Made by a program: the position numbers and the translations under genes
Shown: positions 34,299 through 45,145 of the stretch, in pieces
Numbering within the stretch: position 1 is the first letter of the stretch
Layout: each line of letters opens with the position of its first letter
The notes under the pieces: generated by a model
Databases searched by the model: none
Seen by the model: the letters and a program-made list of their open reading frames with translations, nothing else
Told to the model about the DNA's origin: nothing
Assembly (NCBI RefSeq): GCF_002878395.1
Contig: NW_025850773.1
Location: 1 to 64,000 of the forward strand
Source of the DNA: Capsicum annuum
Lineage: Eukaryota > Streptophyta > Magnoliopsida > Solanales > Solanaceae
DNA: 64,000 nt
Direction: 5' to 3'

Positions 34299-34518
34299 AC
34301 CATGTTCGAAGTTGTGGCATTCTAGAAGCCCTTTAGAACACTTTTTTTAGAAGCCTTAAAAGATAAATGTATGGTCGCTGTGTATGTTTATAGGTCATAA
34401 TGTGTTGATGCACACTCAAGATGTGGTCCCAACCGTTGAACAACTCACTTTTTATCAAGCGTTGCTCAATGCGTCTTGCTCAACCAACCTTCAAGGAATT
34501 TGATAAATTAATAAGCAA

Positions 34519-34580
34519 GGAGTTATATAACGTTTAATATAAATCACATCTACCAAGCCTATCAAACGTTACATAACTCC
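34519..34580 (+). repeat. 17-bp-stem hairpin
   Basis: GGAGTTATATAACGTTT (34519-34535) pairs with AAACGTTACATAACTCC (34564-34580), 16 of 17 positions, across a 28-base loop. Confidence 0.7.
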
Positions 34581-34678
34581 AGGTTCTTTATCCTATCAAA
34601 AAACTTTGCTCGAGTTAGTGCACAAATGAAATGAGCTCAATATCTCAACCTTTCTACTGATCGTTCTTCTCCAATATA

Positions 34679-34970
34679 GATGACAAGATATCTACCATAA
34701 AAAAGTCTACACCGTCGCCAAAAATACTTGCCAGGGCATAAGTCTTCAGAAGGCATCAACAGTAATCTCTCAATATCAAGTGATATTGAGAGATTCCTAG
34801 TCATGCCTTCCCAAGACTTTCTCTACAGCAAGAATTTTTGCTGATGACAAGATATCCGCCATGCAAAAGTTTACACCATCAGTAGAAATTCTTGCCAGAG
34901 TGAAAGTCTTCAGAAGGCATTATTAGTAATCTCTAAACATCAAGGAGGTCCTGTACGAAAGTTTTCAGAA
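34679..34970. repeat. 164-bp direct repeat containing a 38-bp-stem fold-back
   Basis: GATGACAAGATATC occurs at 34679 and 34843, and AGTCTTCAGAAGGCAT at 34741 and 34905, both offset by 164 bp. Within the first copy, 34741-34778 pairs with 34781-34818 around a two-base centre, 32 of 38 positions. A third degenerate copy starts near 34960. No terminal repeats identify the element class. Confidence 0.75.
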
Positions 34971-35049
34971 GACATTCGAAAATAAAGAAGTTTTCAGCAA
35001 TGAATACACATAATTACCATCAACAACCTCACCAGATAGAACATTCATC

Positions 35050-36447
35050 TACCATCCTTGGAACACCTGATAAAGCTAAAGTCACAGTCTTAAATTAATA
35101 ATTTAGGATGACATGAGAAGGAGCCAACCAATCCATACCTAAAATAATTATCAAAATCAACCATATCCAACAGAAGTAAGTCTACCAAAGTTTCATGCCC
35201 AACAAAAGTCACAACTCAATAATGGTACAATCGATCCACCACTAAAGAATCACCTGCCGGGTTAGATACACGAATAGGCATGGAAAGAGGCTCACTAATA
35301 GAATCAAAACCCAAAGTAAAATATACAGACACATAAGATAAAATCCATTCGGGATCAAATAATACAGATGCAGGTCTGAAACAAACGGAGACGATACATG
35401 TAGTCACAACATTTGAAACCTCTACCTCAGGTCTGGCTGGTATAGCATAACACTGCCCACGACTACAACTGGTTGAGTAGCCTCACAATCACTACCATAG
35501 GCTCTACCATCTTTATTTCTTGCACCTTTGGTAGAACACCTACTTCTCACAACTGAAATAGAAGTAGCTCTAAACATACAACGAGAACAGTCCTTGGCCA
35601 CATGGCCAATTTCATCATACACATAGCAACCTCTACGACCAATCTCAACAAAAAAATGTACAACTGAACTCGAACGGCCACCCTGAACTACCGAACTAGA
35701 TGATCCACCAATTAAACTCTATAAAATCACCTACACTGGCCTACCATAGTATCCACGAGAACCTTTAAAATCTCTACCTCGATAGGTTAGACTCCTGAAC
35801 TCACCAAAATGATGCACTCTCTTGGCCCCTCCCTTAGATACATTAATAATACCCTCTATCATCATAGAATGATTCACAATACTATAAAGAGTAGCTCTAA
35901 GCACAACCATCTGAGACGTAGCCAATTGAAGGGAGACAACCAAACCATTCACAAACTTTTGAATCTTCTTAACCTGGAGGAAATGCTATCATAGGAATAT
36001 CTGGACTGGGCATGGAAGCATGCCTTATACTAAAAAACTGTCATAGAGCCCTGCTCTAAATGATCAAACTCGTCCCACATATGATCTCTCAAACTGAAAG
36101 GCACAAATCTCTCCAGAAAGGCATCAACAAACTGATCCCATGACAACTCAGGAGCATCAAGAAACCTACAACTGACAAATGATATCTGCTAATTTCTCAT
36201 AGCATCTCTCAACTGATATATAGTATAAGCCACAACATTCACTTAGAAAGAGTGAAACACAACTTAAAACACAAGGTATGAAAGAACTTTGCATGATAAA
36301 GAATAAAATTAGAGAATTTTTCTAAAGACATTTTATAGCTTCTAGAAGATAGATACGGATGCCTACGTACCAATCTGTCAGACTATATTAGACATCCCGT
36401 TCTTACATCGTTGAGACCAATGAAACTTGGCTGCTATGATACCAATT
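35050..36447 (-). pseudogene. gypsy gag-protease fragment, left copy of the concatemer
   Basis: On the minus strand, from the primer site next to the LTR at 36448: a leader, a gag with many stops, a zinc-knuckle remnant (complement of about 35580-35630, C-Y-V-Y-D-E-I-G-H-V-A-K-D-C), and a retropepsin-like region at 35407-35216 (VLFDPEW..LSYVS). The usual second Cys of the knuckle is Tyr. Similarity to 41895-43273 ends at about 35050, where the element is cut off, so RT and integrase are missing. Confidence 0.8.
36424..36446 (-). promoter_or_regulatory. primer binding site of the left gypsy copy
   Basis: On the minus strand TTGGTATCATAGCAGCC follows the LTR end at 36448. It matches the initiator Met tRNA site with one change. 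It proves that the LTR at 36448-39301 also serves as the 5' LTR for the fragment to its left. Confidence 0.8.
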
Positions 36448-39301
36448 TGTAATGATCCAAAAATGAGGATCATGATGACACTTGTCGCAGCATACCTTGA
36501 TAAGTAAGCCTATCACATAAATTGATACGAAAGAAAGAAAAGACAGAAATATCCTAAGGTAAGGCTTCTACAACGAAGTCAAACCATATAAGTAATCATA
36601 AAAATATGGAAAGAACTTATCCAAAATACCAATCATACCCAAAACTAGGTGTCAATAGCATAAGAACTACTAATACAATCCAAGAGTCAAATGCATCAGG
36701 AAAATAACCAAAAAGGAATAATATATGTCTCTGAATACTAATAAAGACATAACTACTATAGAAAGATAGAGGTGAACTTCAGACGCAAGAATGTCCAACT
36801 ACTACCTTGGAAGCTCCAACAATCGCCCAAGTCAAGCAAGCTGATGCGCACTCGAGCTAGGACCTGTGCCGAAAGGGTGTAGTAGGCATGAGTACGGTCC
36901 ACTTGTATTCAGTAGGTATCATAGGCCGATCAAGAAAAGCAGTAAATAAAGCATACAAAATATACACTAAGGGCACGTCACCTGTAGTAAAAAAATATCC
37001 CACAACGGTAGCCCATACTGCTTGCACTAACAGTTCTATTATATTTCACATATATTACAACAATACACCAAGATATAGAACACAACTATACATTATGTCA
37101 AATATAAATAGAACAAGAGAGAACATGTAGATACAAGATCATTAATACAAGCAAAGGAAGGTAAGACAAATATATAGATGACAAGTCAATAAGGCAATAA
37201 AACACAACATAAACACAGTAAAGTAAGTGTAATGTATATGATGACGATGATGATGAATGGGGTTGTCGCACAACCTCTAAGATTGTCGCACGATTTTCGT
37301 ATACACCACGGAGGAAAATCTTCCGACGCAGGACCTATGGGGGGTTCGTCAACCTGTATACAATCCACATATCTCACATCACCATTCCAACATATCTCTT
37401 AGAAAGGGTTTTATAAGGTGTTACAATATCTTTAAAAAAGTGTTGCCAGTGTTTCTCAAATGTTACCACGGTGGTATCTATATTTCATGAATAAGTGTGA
37501 TATGAAGATGTAATGCTCACAACCAATCACAATGAGTATTTCCACAACCAACCACATGATATATTTCCACAACTACGTGAGCCAATATCCACTCATTATT
37601 TTCACTTCATCCATGAATTTCCAATGTTTCATATGACAATAAGGTATGAATATAATCACAATACACCAATGATACCACATTAAGCATTTTAAAAAGGCAA
37701 TGCAATTATTCACATGTATTCAAGGCTATCAATATCACATAGGACCCCACATGGTCACACATATCACATAATAACTTAATTTCAACAATTACATAACATA
37801 TAGGCCCCCACACGAGCACATAAATAAATAGACATTTTTCATGATTATTTTCCACCCTTAACATGCATTGTATATCATCATTTACTACTCAGTCCATTCT
37901 AAAAGAGTTAAGCCATAACCTACCTCGAAAGCCGAAACTGATCCGCTACACTTGAACTCGCGATCTTACTTTTCACGAATGATTCAGAACTCTACTAAAA
38001 ATATCAAATATGAAATCTATTTGTTAAAACAAAACCAACGACACCCATAGTGACTACTTTTGGTTCGGGATCGAAACGGATTCCCATAATGAATTTTCGA
38101 AAAAGAAGGGCAAAATCAGAACTTTAATTGAAAAAAATGTTTCCCATATTTTTAGAAACCTACATCTGAAAACCCAAGTTAAATTGAGTTAAAAATGAGG
38201 TTTAAATCAAAGAAAAATCATTTTTGAGCTTTACCGGGTAAAATCTTTGAAATCCAGGTTAAGATCAAGAATTAGAGTTGTTTTGAAGGTTAAATTTATG
38301 AAAAACTAGTAATTATAAAATAAAAATATTATTCAAGTGAAAATGAGTGAAAATGGGATTTAAAATTAAGCCCTAAGATTTTTGAAGTTCTGAGAAATTA
38401 ATCAAGAAATTATTAAGAAAAGGGTGAATTCTTACCTTTAATCTGTAATAAAATCAAGAAAAATGTGTTAATCTAGATTTCCAAGCTCTCACAAACTTTT
38501 CTTTTAAGCTCCCACAATATTTTAGGGTTTAAATCTCAAGAGGCAAGATGAAAAATGAATAAAATGAACCCAAAAACTATTTATATAGTGCAGAAAAGCT
38601 GCACTAGTTGGGCAAAAAGCGGCAGATTTTCTATTTTAAATCCAATTTGAACTTTTATGGTGTGCCCGAGATTCGTTTGAAGTCCGATACAAACGAACTA
38701 TACAACCATACTAAATTCGATGTTTTGGATGCGATGACGATATTAGATTTTCAAAAAAAAAAAGGTCGTTATCATAAAATTGACCCTCGAAATTTAAAAT
38801 CATAATTTTCCAAATCGACGGTCGAAATGAGATTTAAAAGCCGTAAAATCATACCAAACATTCTAACATCCTAAAATTGATATTTCAGATCTACTGGTGA
38901 AGTCAGATTTTTCATCCAAGGTCATTTCGATTAAATGTGGGTCCCACACCCATATTTCCAATTTTCCAACTTTCCGACCAATGAATCGAAATGAGCTCGG
39001 GTGCATCGAGACCCAACCAAAAGTTCTACGTAGCCTAAAATCGATATTTCATAGCTGTTGATGTAGGCCGTTAGGTCCTCCGTCGCACGGATCAAAAGAT
39101 ATCCACATAAGTCCAAAATAAGGCTTTCGAAGCCATCAAAAACCACAATATTGGATAAATGATATCAAAATGCATCGAAAATCATGCCAATTACTCCCAC
39201 ACCCCAGAAATATCATAATGCAATTATAGGAAGGGGTAAAACAATCAAATCACAAAACATCACAAATTTCACATATTTTATCAAATTTTTAGGTTGTTAC
39301 A
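36448..39301 (-). repeat. full gypsy LTR shared by two element copies
   Basis: The 2,854-bp LTR reads TGTAACAACC at its minus-strand start (39301) and GATCATTACA at its end (36448). A TATA-like CACTATATAAATAG lies at 38590-38577, minus strand. It is the 3' LTR of the internal region 39302-43273 and the 5' LTR of 35050-36447. Open frames within it are not genes. Confidence 0.9.
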
Positions 39302-39341
39302 TCATCCACCAGTAAAAATCTAGTTCATCCTTGAACTAAGG

Positions 39342-40560
39342 CAAAAGAAATACCTGAATCAACAAAGAGCTGGGGACAAGAACTATGCATAACAGACTCA
39401 ACCTCCTAAGTAGCTTCATCTACAGGTTGATGTCTCCACTGATCCTTAACCACAGGGATCACTCTAGAGCACCACCGCCTAACATCCCTAGCCAAAATGG
39501 AAACTGGCTTCTCCATAAAGAACAACCACTCACCTAACTGAAGTGACTCCCAATGAAAGACAGGAGACTCATCTGGAATAGAACGGCGAAGCATAGAAAC
39601 ATGAAAAACTGGAGAACATTTGATAGATCAAGGGGAAAAGCCAACTCATAATCCACATTACCAACAGTCTGAAGAATCTCAAATGGACCAATATACCTGG
39701 GGCTAAGCTTGCCCCTCTTCCCAAACCTCATCACACCCTTCATTGGTGAAAATCAAAGGAAAACATAATCACCAATACCAAATCTCAAGGCATGAAGTAT
39801 ACGATCAACATAACACTTCTGCCTACTTTGAGCCACTCTAAGTATATCCTGAATAGCCCTGACCCTATCCAAAGACTCACGAAGCAAGTCCGCACCTCGA
39901 GGTCTCACCTTAAAAACATCGAACCAACCTACTGGGGAGCGACAATGCCTACCATACAACGCCTCAAACGGAGCCATATCAATACTAGAATGGTAGCTAT
40001 TACTATATGCAAACTTTGCTAAAGCCAAATGCTACTCCCACCGGCCACCAAAATCCATCACACATGCGTGAAACATATCCTCCAAAATCTGGATATTCTG
40101 CTCTGAATGGCCATCAGTCTGGGGTGAAATGCTATGCTGAGATAAACCTGAGTACCCAACTCATCCTGAAAAGTCTTTCAAAGTGAGACTTGAACACAAA
40201 ACCTTTATCTGAAATAATGGACACCGATGCACCATACAGATACATAATCTCACGAATGAAGATATGGGTAACCTCTCAGCACTGAATGAGACCTAAACCA
40301 GTGTAAAAAGAGGTAACTTAGTCAATCGATCCACGATGACCCAGACACTGTCAGAACTATAAGATGTACGAGAAAATCCAATCACAAAGTCCATAGTTAT
40401 TCGTTCCCACTTTCACTTAGGAATGGGTAATCTCTGAAGCAAACCACTAGGTCTCATATGCTCGACCTTCACCTGCTACAACATAGGAAATGAGCCATAA
40501 AGTCCACTATATCTCTCCTCATATCACCCCACTAGTAGTGCTGTCTAAAATCACGACACA
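39342..40560 (-). pseudogene. gypsy integrase with C-terminal tail, broken
   Basis: On the minus strand: TKMCRDFRQHY and FLCC of the zinc-binding part; MDFVIGFSRTSYSSDSVWVI with the first catalytic Asp; HSISPQTDGHSEQNIQILED; LALAKFAYSNSYHSSIDMAP and EALYGRHCRSPVGWF. The tail shows GKLSPRYIGPFEIL, then WRHQPVDEATWE near 39406, resembling the chromodomain-like end of chromoviruses. Several stops and shifts separate these blocks. Confidence 0.82.
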
Positions 40561-40799
40561 TCTTAGTCACACCTGGATAGATAGAATATCTAGAACAATG
40601 GACCTCCTCCAAGATCAACCTAATCCAATCATCACTCTTGGCATACAAACTCAGCCCTCAATCCTCAAAACTCCATCTGAATAAAGTGAGGCTTCCTTAA
40701 CCTCCCTACTTAAAATCTTATCTCTCATCAACCTCAATCCTACATCGTCAAACTGATGAGATCAAATTTGCTCTATCAAAGAAGATCTAGCCTCCATAA

Positions 40800-41893
40800 A
40801 TGCCAAAACATGCCCTGATATCAAAATATCAAGCCTCACTGAAAAGAAATTTTCTTCTGGGTCAACTTGGTCAACAGAGCTATAATGGATGAAAAACCCT
40901 CAACAAAACACGGATAATAACCTGCCAAGCCAACAAAACTCTGAATCTTGGTGGGCAAAGTAGATCTAGTCCAATCATGAACCGCTGCAACCTTGGCTGG
41001 ATCAACCATAATGCCTTTTTTAGTCACCACATAACCCAAGAAAGAGATAGACTCTAACAAAAACTTGAACTTAGAAAACTAGGCATACAACTTCTCATCC
41101 CTCAATCTCTAAAGCGCAATCTACAAATGCTCCTCATGCTCAACCTTACTCTTGGTATACACCAAGAAATTATCTATAAATACGATAACAAAGAAGTCGA
41201 GATACGTTTGAAACACCCGATTCATCAACTCCATGAACGCGACAGGGGAATTGGTCAACCCAAAAGACATGACCAAGAACTCATAATGACCATATCAAGT
41301 CTGAAAAGCTATCTTTGGAATATACGAGCTCTAATCCTCAACTGGTGATAACCGAACCTCAAATCAATCTTCAAAAACACCATAATACCCTGAAGCTAAT
41401 CAAACAAATCATCGATGCGAGGAAGAGGATACTTTTTCTTAACCTTCACCCTATTCAACTATCGATAATCAATACACATCCGCATAGACCCATCCTTTTT
41501 CTTTACAAATAAGACAGCCGCACCCCAAGGTGAAATACTAGGTCGAATAAATCTCTAATCCAACAACTCCTGCAACTAATCCTTCAGTTCCTTCAACTCT
41601 ATTGGGGCCATCCTATAAGGAGAAATAGAAATGGGCTTAGTGCCCGACTCAACATCAATAATAAAATCAATATCTCGATCCGCAGGCATACTAGGTAAGT
41701 CCATAGGGAACACCTCCATAAACTCATGAACAACATAGAAAAAATCCAGGGAAAGAGGCGAAAAAACACTTGTGTCATGAATATGGGCCAAGTAAGATAA
41801 ACATCCCCTCTCAATCAATTTACTAGCCTGAACATAAGATATGACCTTCTTAAGACCTGAATGAAGTGTACCCTTCCAAGCTACCCTTGGCAC
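40800..41893 (-). pseudogene. gypsy reverse transcriptase and start of RNase H, broken
   Basis: The stretch 41893-41576 reads MPRVAWKGTL, VFPMDLPSMPADRDIDFIID and KPISISPYRMAP, the conserved entry to gypsy RT. The active-site box reads [12 protein letters not shown] (near 41192-41158), where the usual D-D is D-N. RNase H entry follows at 41060 (SFLGYVVTKKGIMVDPAKV, IQSFVGLAGYY). Stops separate the blocks and the changed box would abolish activity. Confidence 0.85.
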
Positions 41894-42044
41894 ACCCGAT
41901 AAAGCTTAACTCATAGTCTTGGCACAATAATTTAGGATCGCATAAGAAGGAGCCAACCAATCCATACCTAAAATAATCATCAAAACCAACCATATCTAAC
42001 ACAATCAAGTCTACCAAAGTCTCATGCCCAACAAAAGTCACAAC

Positions 42045-43262
42045 TCAATAATGGTACAATCGATCCACCACTAAAGAATCACCTGTGGGGTTAGATACAC
42101 GAATAGGCATGGCAGGAGGCTCACTAACAGAATCAAAACCCAAAGTAAAATATACAGACACATAAGATAAAGTCCATCTAGGATCAAATAATACAGATGC
42201 AGGTCTGAAACAAACGGAGACGATACATGTAGTCACAACATCTGAAACCTCTACCTCAGGTCTGGCTGGTATAGCATAACACTGCCCACAACTACAACTG
42301 GATAAGTAGCCTCATAATCACTACCATGGGCTCTACTATCTTTATTTTTTGCACCTTTCTAGAACACCTACTTCTCACAATTGAAATAGAAGTAGCTCTA
42401 AACATACAATGAGAATAGTCCTTGGCCACATGGCCAATTTCATCGTACATATAGCAACCTCTATGACCAATCTCAACAAGAGAAAGTACAACTGAACTCG
42501 AACGGCCACCCAGAACTACCGAGCTAGATGATCCACCAATTAAACTCTATAAAATCACTTGCACTGGCCTACCATGGTATCCACGAGAACCTTTAAATCT
42601 CTACCTCGATTGGTTAGAATCCTGAATTCACCAAAATGATGCACCCTCTTGGCCCCTCCCTTAGATACACTAATAATACCCTCTGTCATCTTAGTGTGAT
42701 CCACAATAATCTAAAGAGTAGCTCCAAGCACAAGCATATGAGACGTAACCAACTGAACGGAGACAACTAAACCCTTCACAAACTTTCGATTCTTCTCAAC
42801 TCGGTGGATATGCTATCATAGAAATATTTGGACAGGGCATGGAAACATGCCTTATACTTAAAAACTATCATGAAGCCCTGCTCCAAATGATCAAACTTGT
42901 CCCGTATATGATCTCTCAAACTGAAAGGTACAAATCACTCCAGAAAGGCATCAAAAAACTATGCCCATGACAACTCAAGAGCATAACAAGTATACAACTG
43001 ACAAATGATATCCACTAATTTCTCACAAAATCTCTCAACTGATATATAGTATAAGGCACACCGTTCACGCAGAAAGAGTGAAACATAATTTATAACATAA
43101 TGTATGAAAGAACTTCGCATGATAAAAAATCAAATGAGAGAAGTTTCCTAAAGATGTCCCATAGCCTCTCAAAGATAGATATGGACGTCTACGTACCAAT
43201 CCATGAGACTCTATTAGACATTCCGTTCTTACACTGTTGATACTAATAAAACCTGGCTGCTC
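42045..43262 (-). pseudogene. gypsy gag and protease, right copy
   Basis: On the minus strand gag runs from the leader at 43262 with stops throughout. The zinc-knuckle remnant near 42470-42425 reads C-Y-M-Y-D-E-I-G-H-V-A-K, again with Tyr for the second Cys. The protease at 42236-42045 reads VLFDPRWTLSYVS. The glycine expected after D-P is Arg here and Glu in the left copy, each explained by one G-to-A change. Confidence 0.78.
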
Positions 43263-43273
43263 TGATACCAATT

Positions 43274-45118
43274 TATCATAATCCAAAAATAAGGGTCATG
43301 ATGGCACTTGTCGTGGCATACCCTGACAAGTAAGCCTATCATCCAACCTGATACGAAAGGAGGAAAAGATAGAAATATTCCAAGGTAAGGCTTCTAGAAT
43401 GAAGCCGAACCATATAAGTAATCATAACAATACAGAAAGAACTTATCCAAAATACCAAGCATGCCCAAAACCAGATGTCAATAGTGTAAGAACTACTAAT
43501 ACAATCTAGGAGTCAAATACATCAGAAAAATAACCACAAAGGAATAATGTATGTCTCAGAATACTAATAAAGACATAACTACTATAGAAAGATAGAGGTG
43601 AACTTTGGACGCATAAATGTCCAACCGCCACCTTGGAAGCTCCAATAATCACCCGAGTCAAGCAAGTTGAGGCACACTCGAGCTAGGACCTGCACCAAAA
43701 AAAGGCACAGTAGGCATGAGTACGGTCCACTTGTACTCAGTAGGTATCATAGGCCGACCAAGAAAAGTAGTAAATAAAGCATACAAAATACACACTAAGT
43801 GCACGTCACCTGGAATCAGAAAATATGCTAGAACGGTAGCCACACCGCTTGCACTAACAGTTCTAATATATCTCACATATATTACAATAACACACCAAGA
43901 TATAGAATACAAGTATACATTATGCCACATATAAATAGATCAAGAGAGAACATGTAGATATAAGATCATCAAATACAAGCAAAGAAAGGTAACAATAATA
44001 CATAGATGACAAGTCAATAAGGCAATACAACACAACATAAACACAATAAAGTAAGTGAAATGTATATGATAATGATAATGATGATGCACGAGGTTGTCGC
44101 ACAACCTTCGAGATCATCGTACAATCCCCGTATACACCTACGGAGGCAATCCTCCCAACGCAGGATCCATGGGTCGTCAACCCATATACAATCCACATAT
44201 CTCATATCTCTTTTCCGGCATATCTCTCAGAAAGGGTTTTATATGGTGTTACAATATCTTTTAAATAAGTATTGTTAGTGTTTCTCAAATATTGCCATAG
44301 TGGTACCAATGTTTCATGAATGAGTATGATATGAAGATGTAATGCTCCTAACCAATCACAATGAGTATTTCCATAACCAACCATATGATATATTTCCACA
44401 ACCAACCACAATGATACATTTCCACAACAACATGAGCCAACATCGACTCATTATTTTTATTTCATCCATGAATTTTCATATATTTCATATACCAATAAGG
44501 TATGAATATAATCACAATACACCAATGGTACCACATTAAGTATTTTAACAACACAATGTAATTATTCACATGTATTCAAGGCTATCAATATCACATAGGA
44601 CCCCACACGGTGACACATATCACATAATAACTTAATTTTGACAATTATATAACATATAGGCCCCACACGAGGACATCACATAAATAATCATTTTTCATGA
44701 TTAGTTTCCACTCTTAACATGCATTTTGTATCATCATTTTCTACCTAGCCCAATCTGAAAGAGTTAAGCCATAACCTACCTCAGAAGCCAAAATTGGTCT
44801 GCTACACTTGAACTCGCGACCTTACTTTTCACAAATTATTCTGAACTCCACTAAAAATATCAAATATGAATTCTACGTATCAAAAAAATCAACGACACCC
44901 ATATTGACTACTTTTGATTCGAGGTCAAAATGGACCCCAAAAATGGATTTCCAAAAAAGAAGGGCAAAATAAAAAATTTACTTCAAAAAATATACTCCAT
45001 ATTTTTAGGAACCTACAGCTAAACCCCAAGTTAAATCGAGTAAAAAACGAGGTTCAAATCAAAGAAAACCATTTTGAGATTTATCGGGTAAAATCTTTAA
45101 AATCTGGGTTAAAATCAA
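43274..45118 (-). repeat. truncated gypsy LTR (5' LTR of the central copy)
   Basis: It matches 36448-38270 of the full LTR but lacks about the first kilobase, including the TATA region. Its end at the primer site has changed from TGTAA to TATCA. At 45116-45118 it switches within CAA to internal DNA that precedes another LTR. Confidence 0.85.
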
Positions 45119-45145
45119 TGAAACTTGGCTGCTCTGATACCAATT
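45119..45145 (-). other. primer-site stub of a third gypsy copy
   Basis: This 27-base segment (TGAAACTTGGCTGCTCTGAT on the plus strand, then ACCAATT) equals the first bases downstream of the 5' LTR in the other copies. It shows that a third internal region once lay here and was deleted. Confidence 0.8.

Larger units (their letters stand above)
39302..43273 (-). mobile_element. internal region of a Del/Tekay-like Ty3/gypsy element
   Basis: On the minus strand, from 43273: primer site (TTGGTATCAGAGCAGCC), gag, protease, reverse transcriptase, RNase H, integrase and a C-terminal chromodomain-like tail. It is bounded by LTRs at 43274 and 39301. Pol order (RT before integrase) marks Ty3/gypsy. 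All parts carry stops or shifts. It is about 4 kb, shorter than typical for the group, so small deletions are likely. Confidence 0.88.

Noticed and set aside
36888..37377. Open frames within the gypsy LTRs, also at 43658-44539 and 45796-46095
   Set aside because: They recur at the same place in each LTR copy but with different breaks, and LTRs of this family do not encode proteins.
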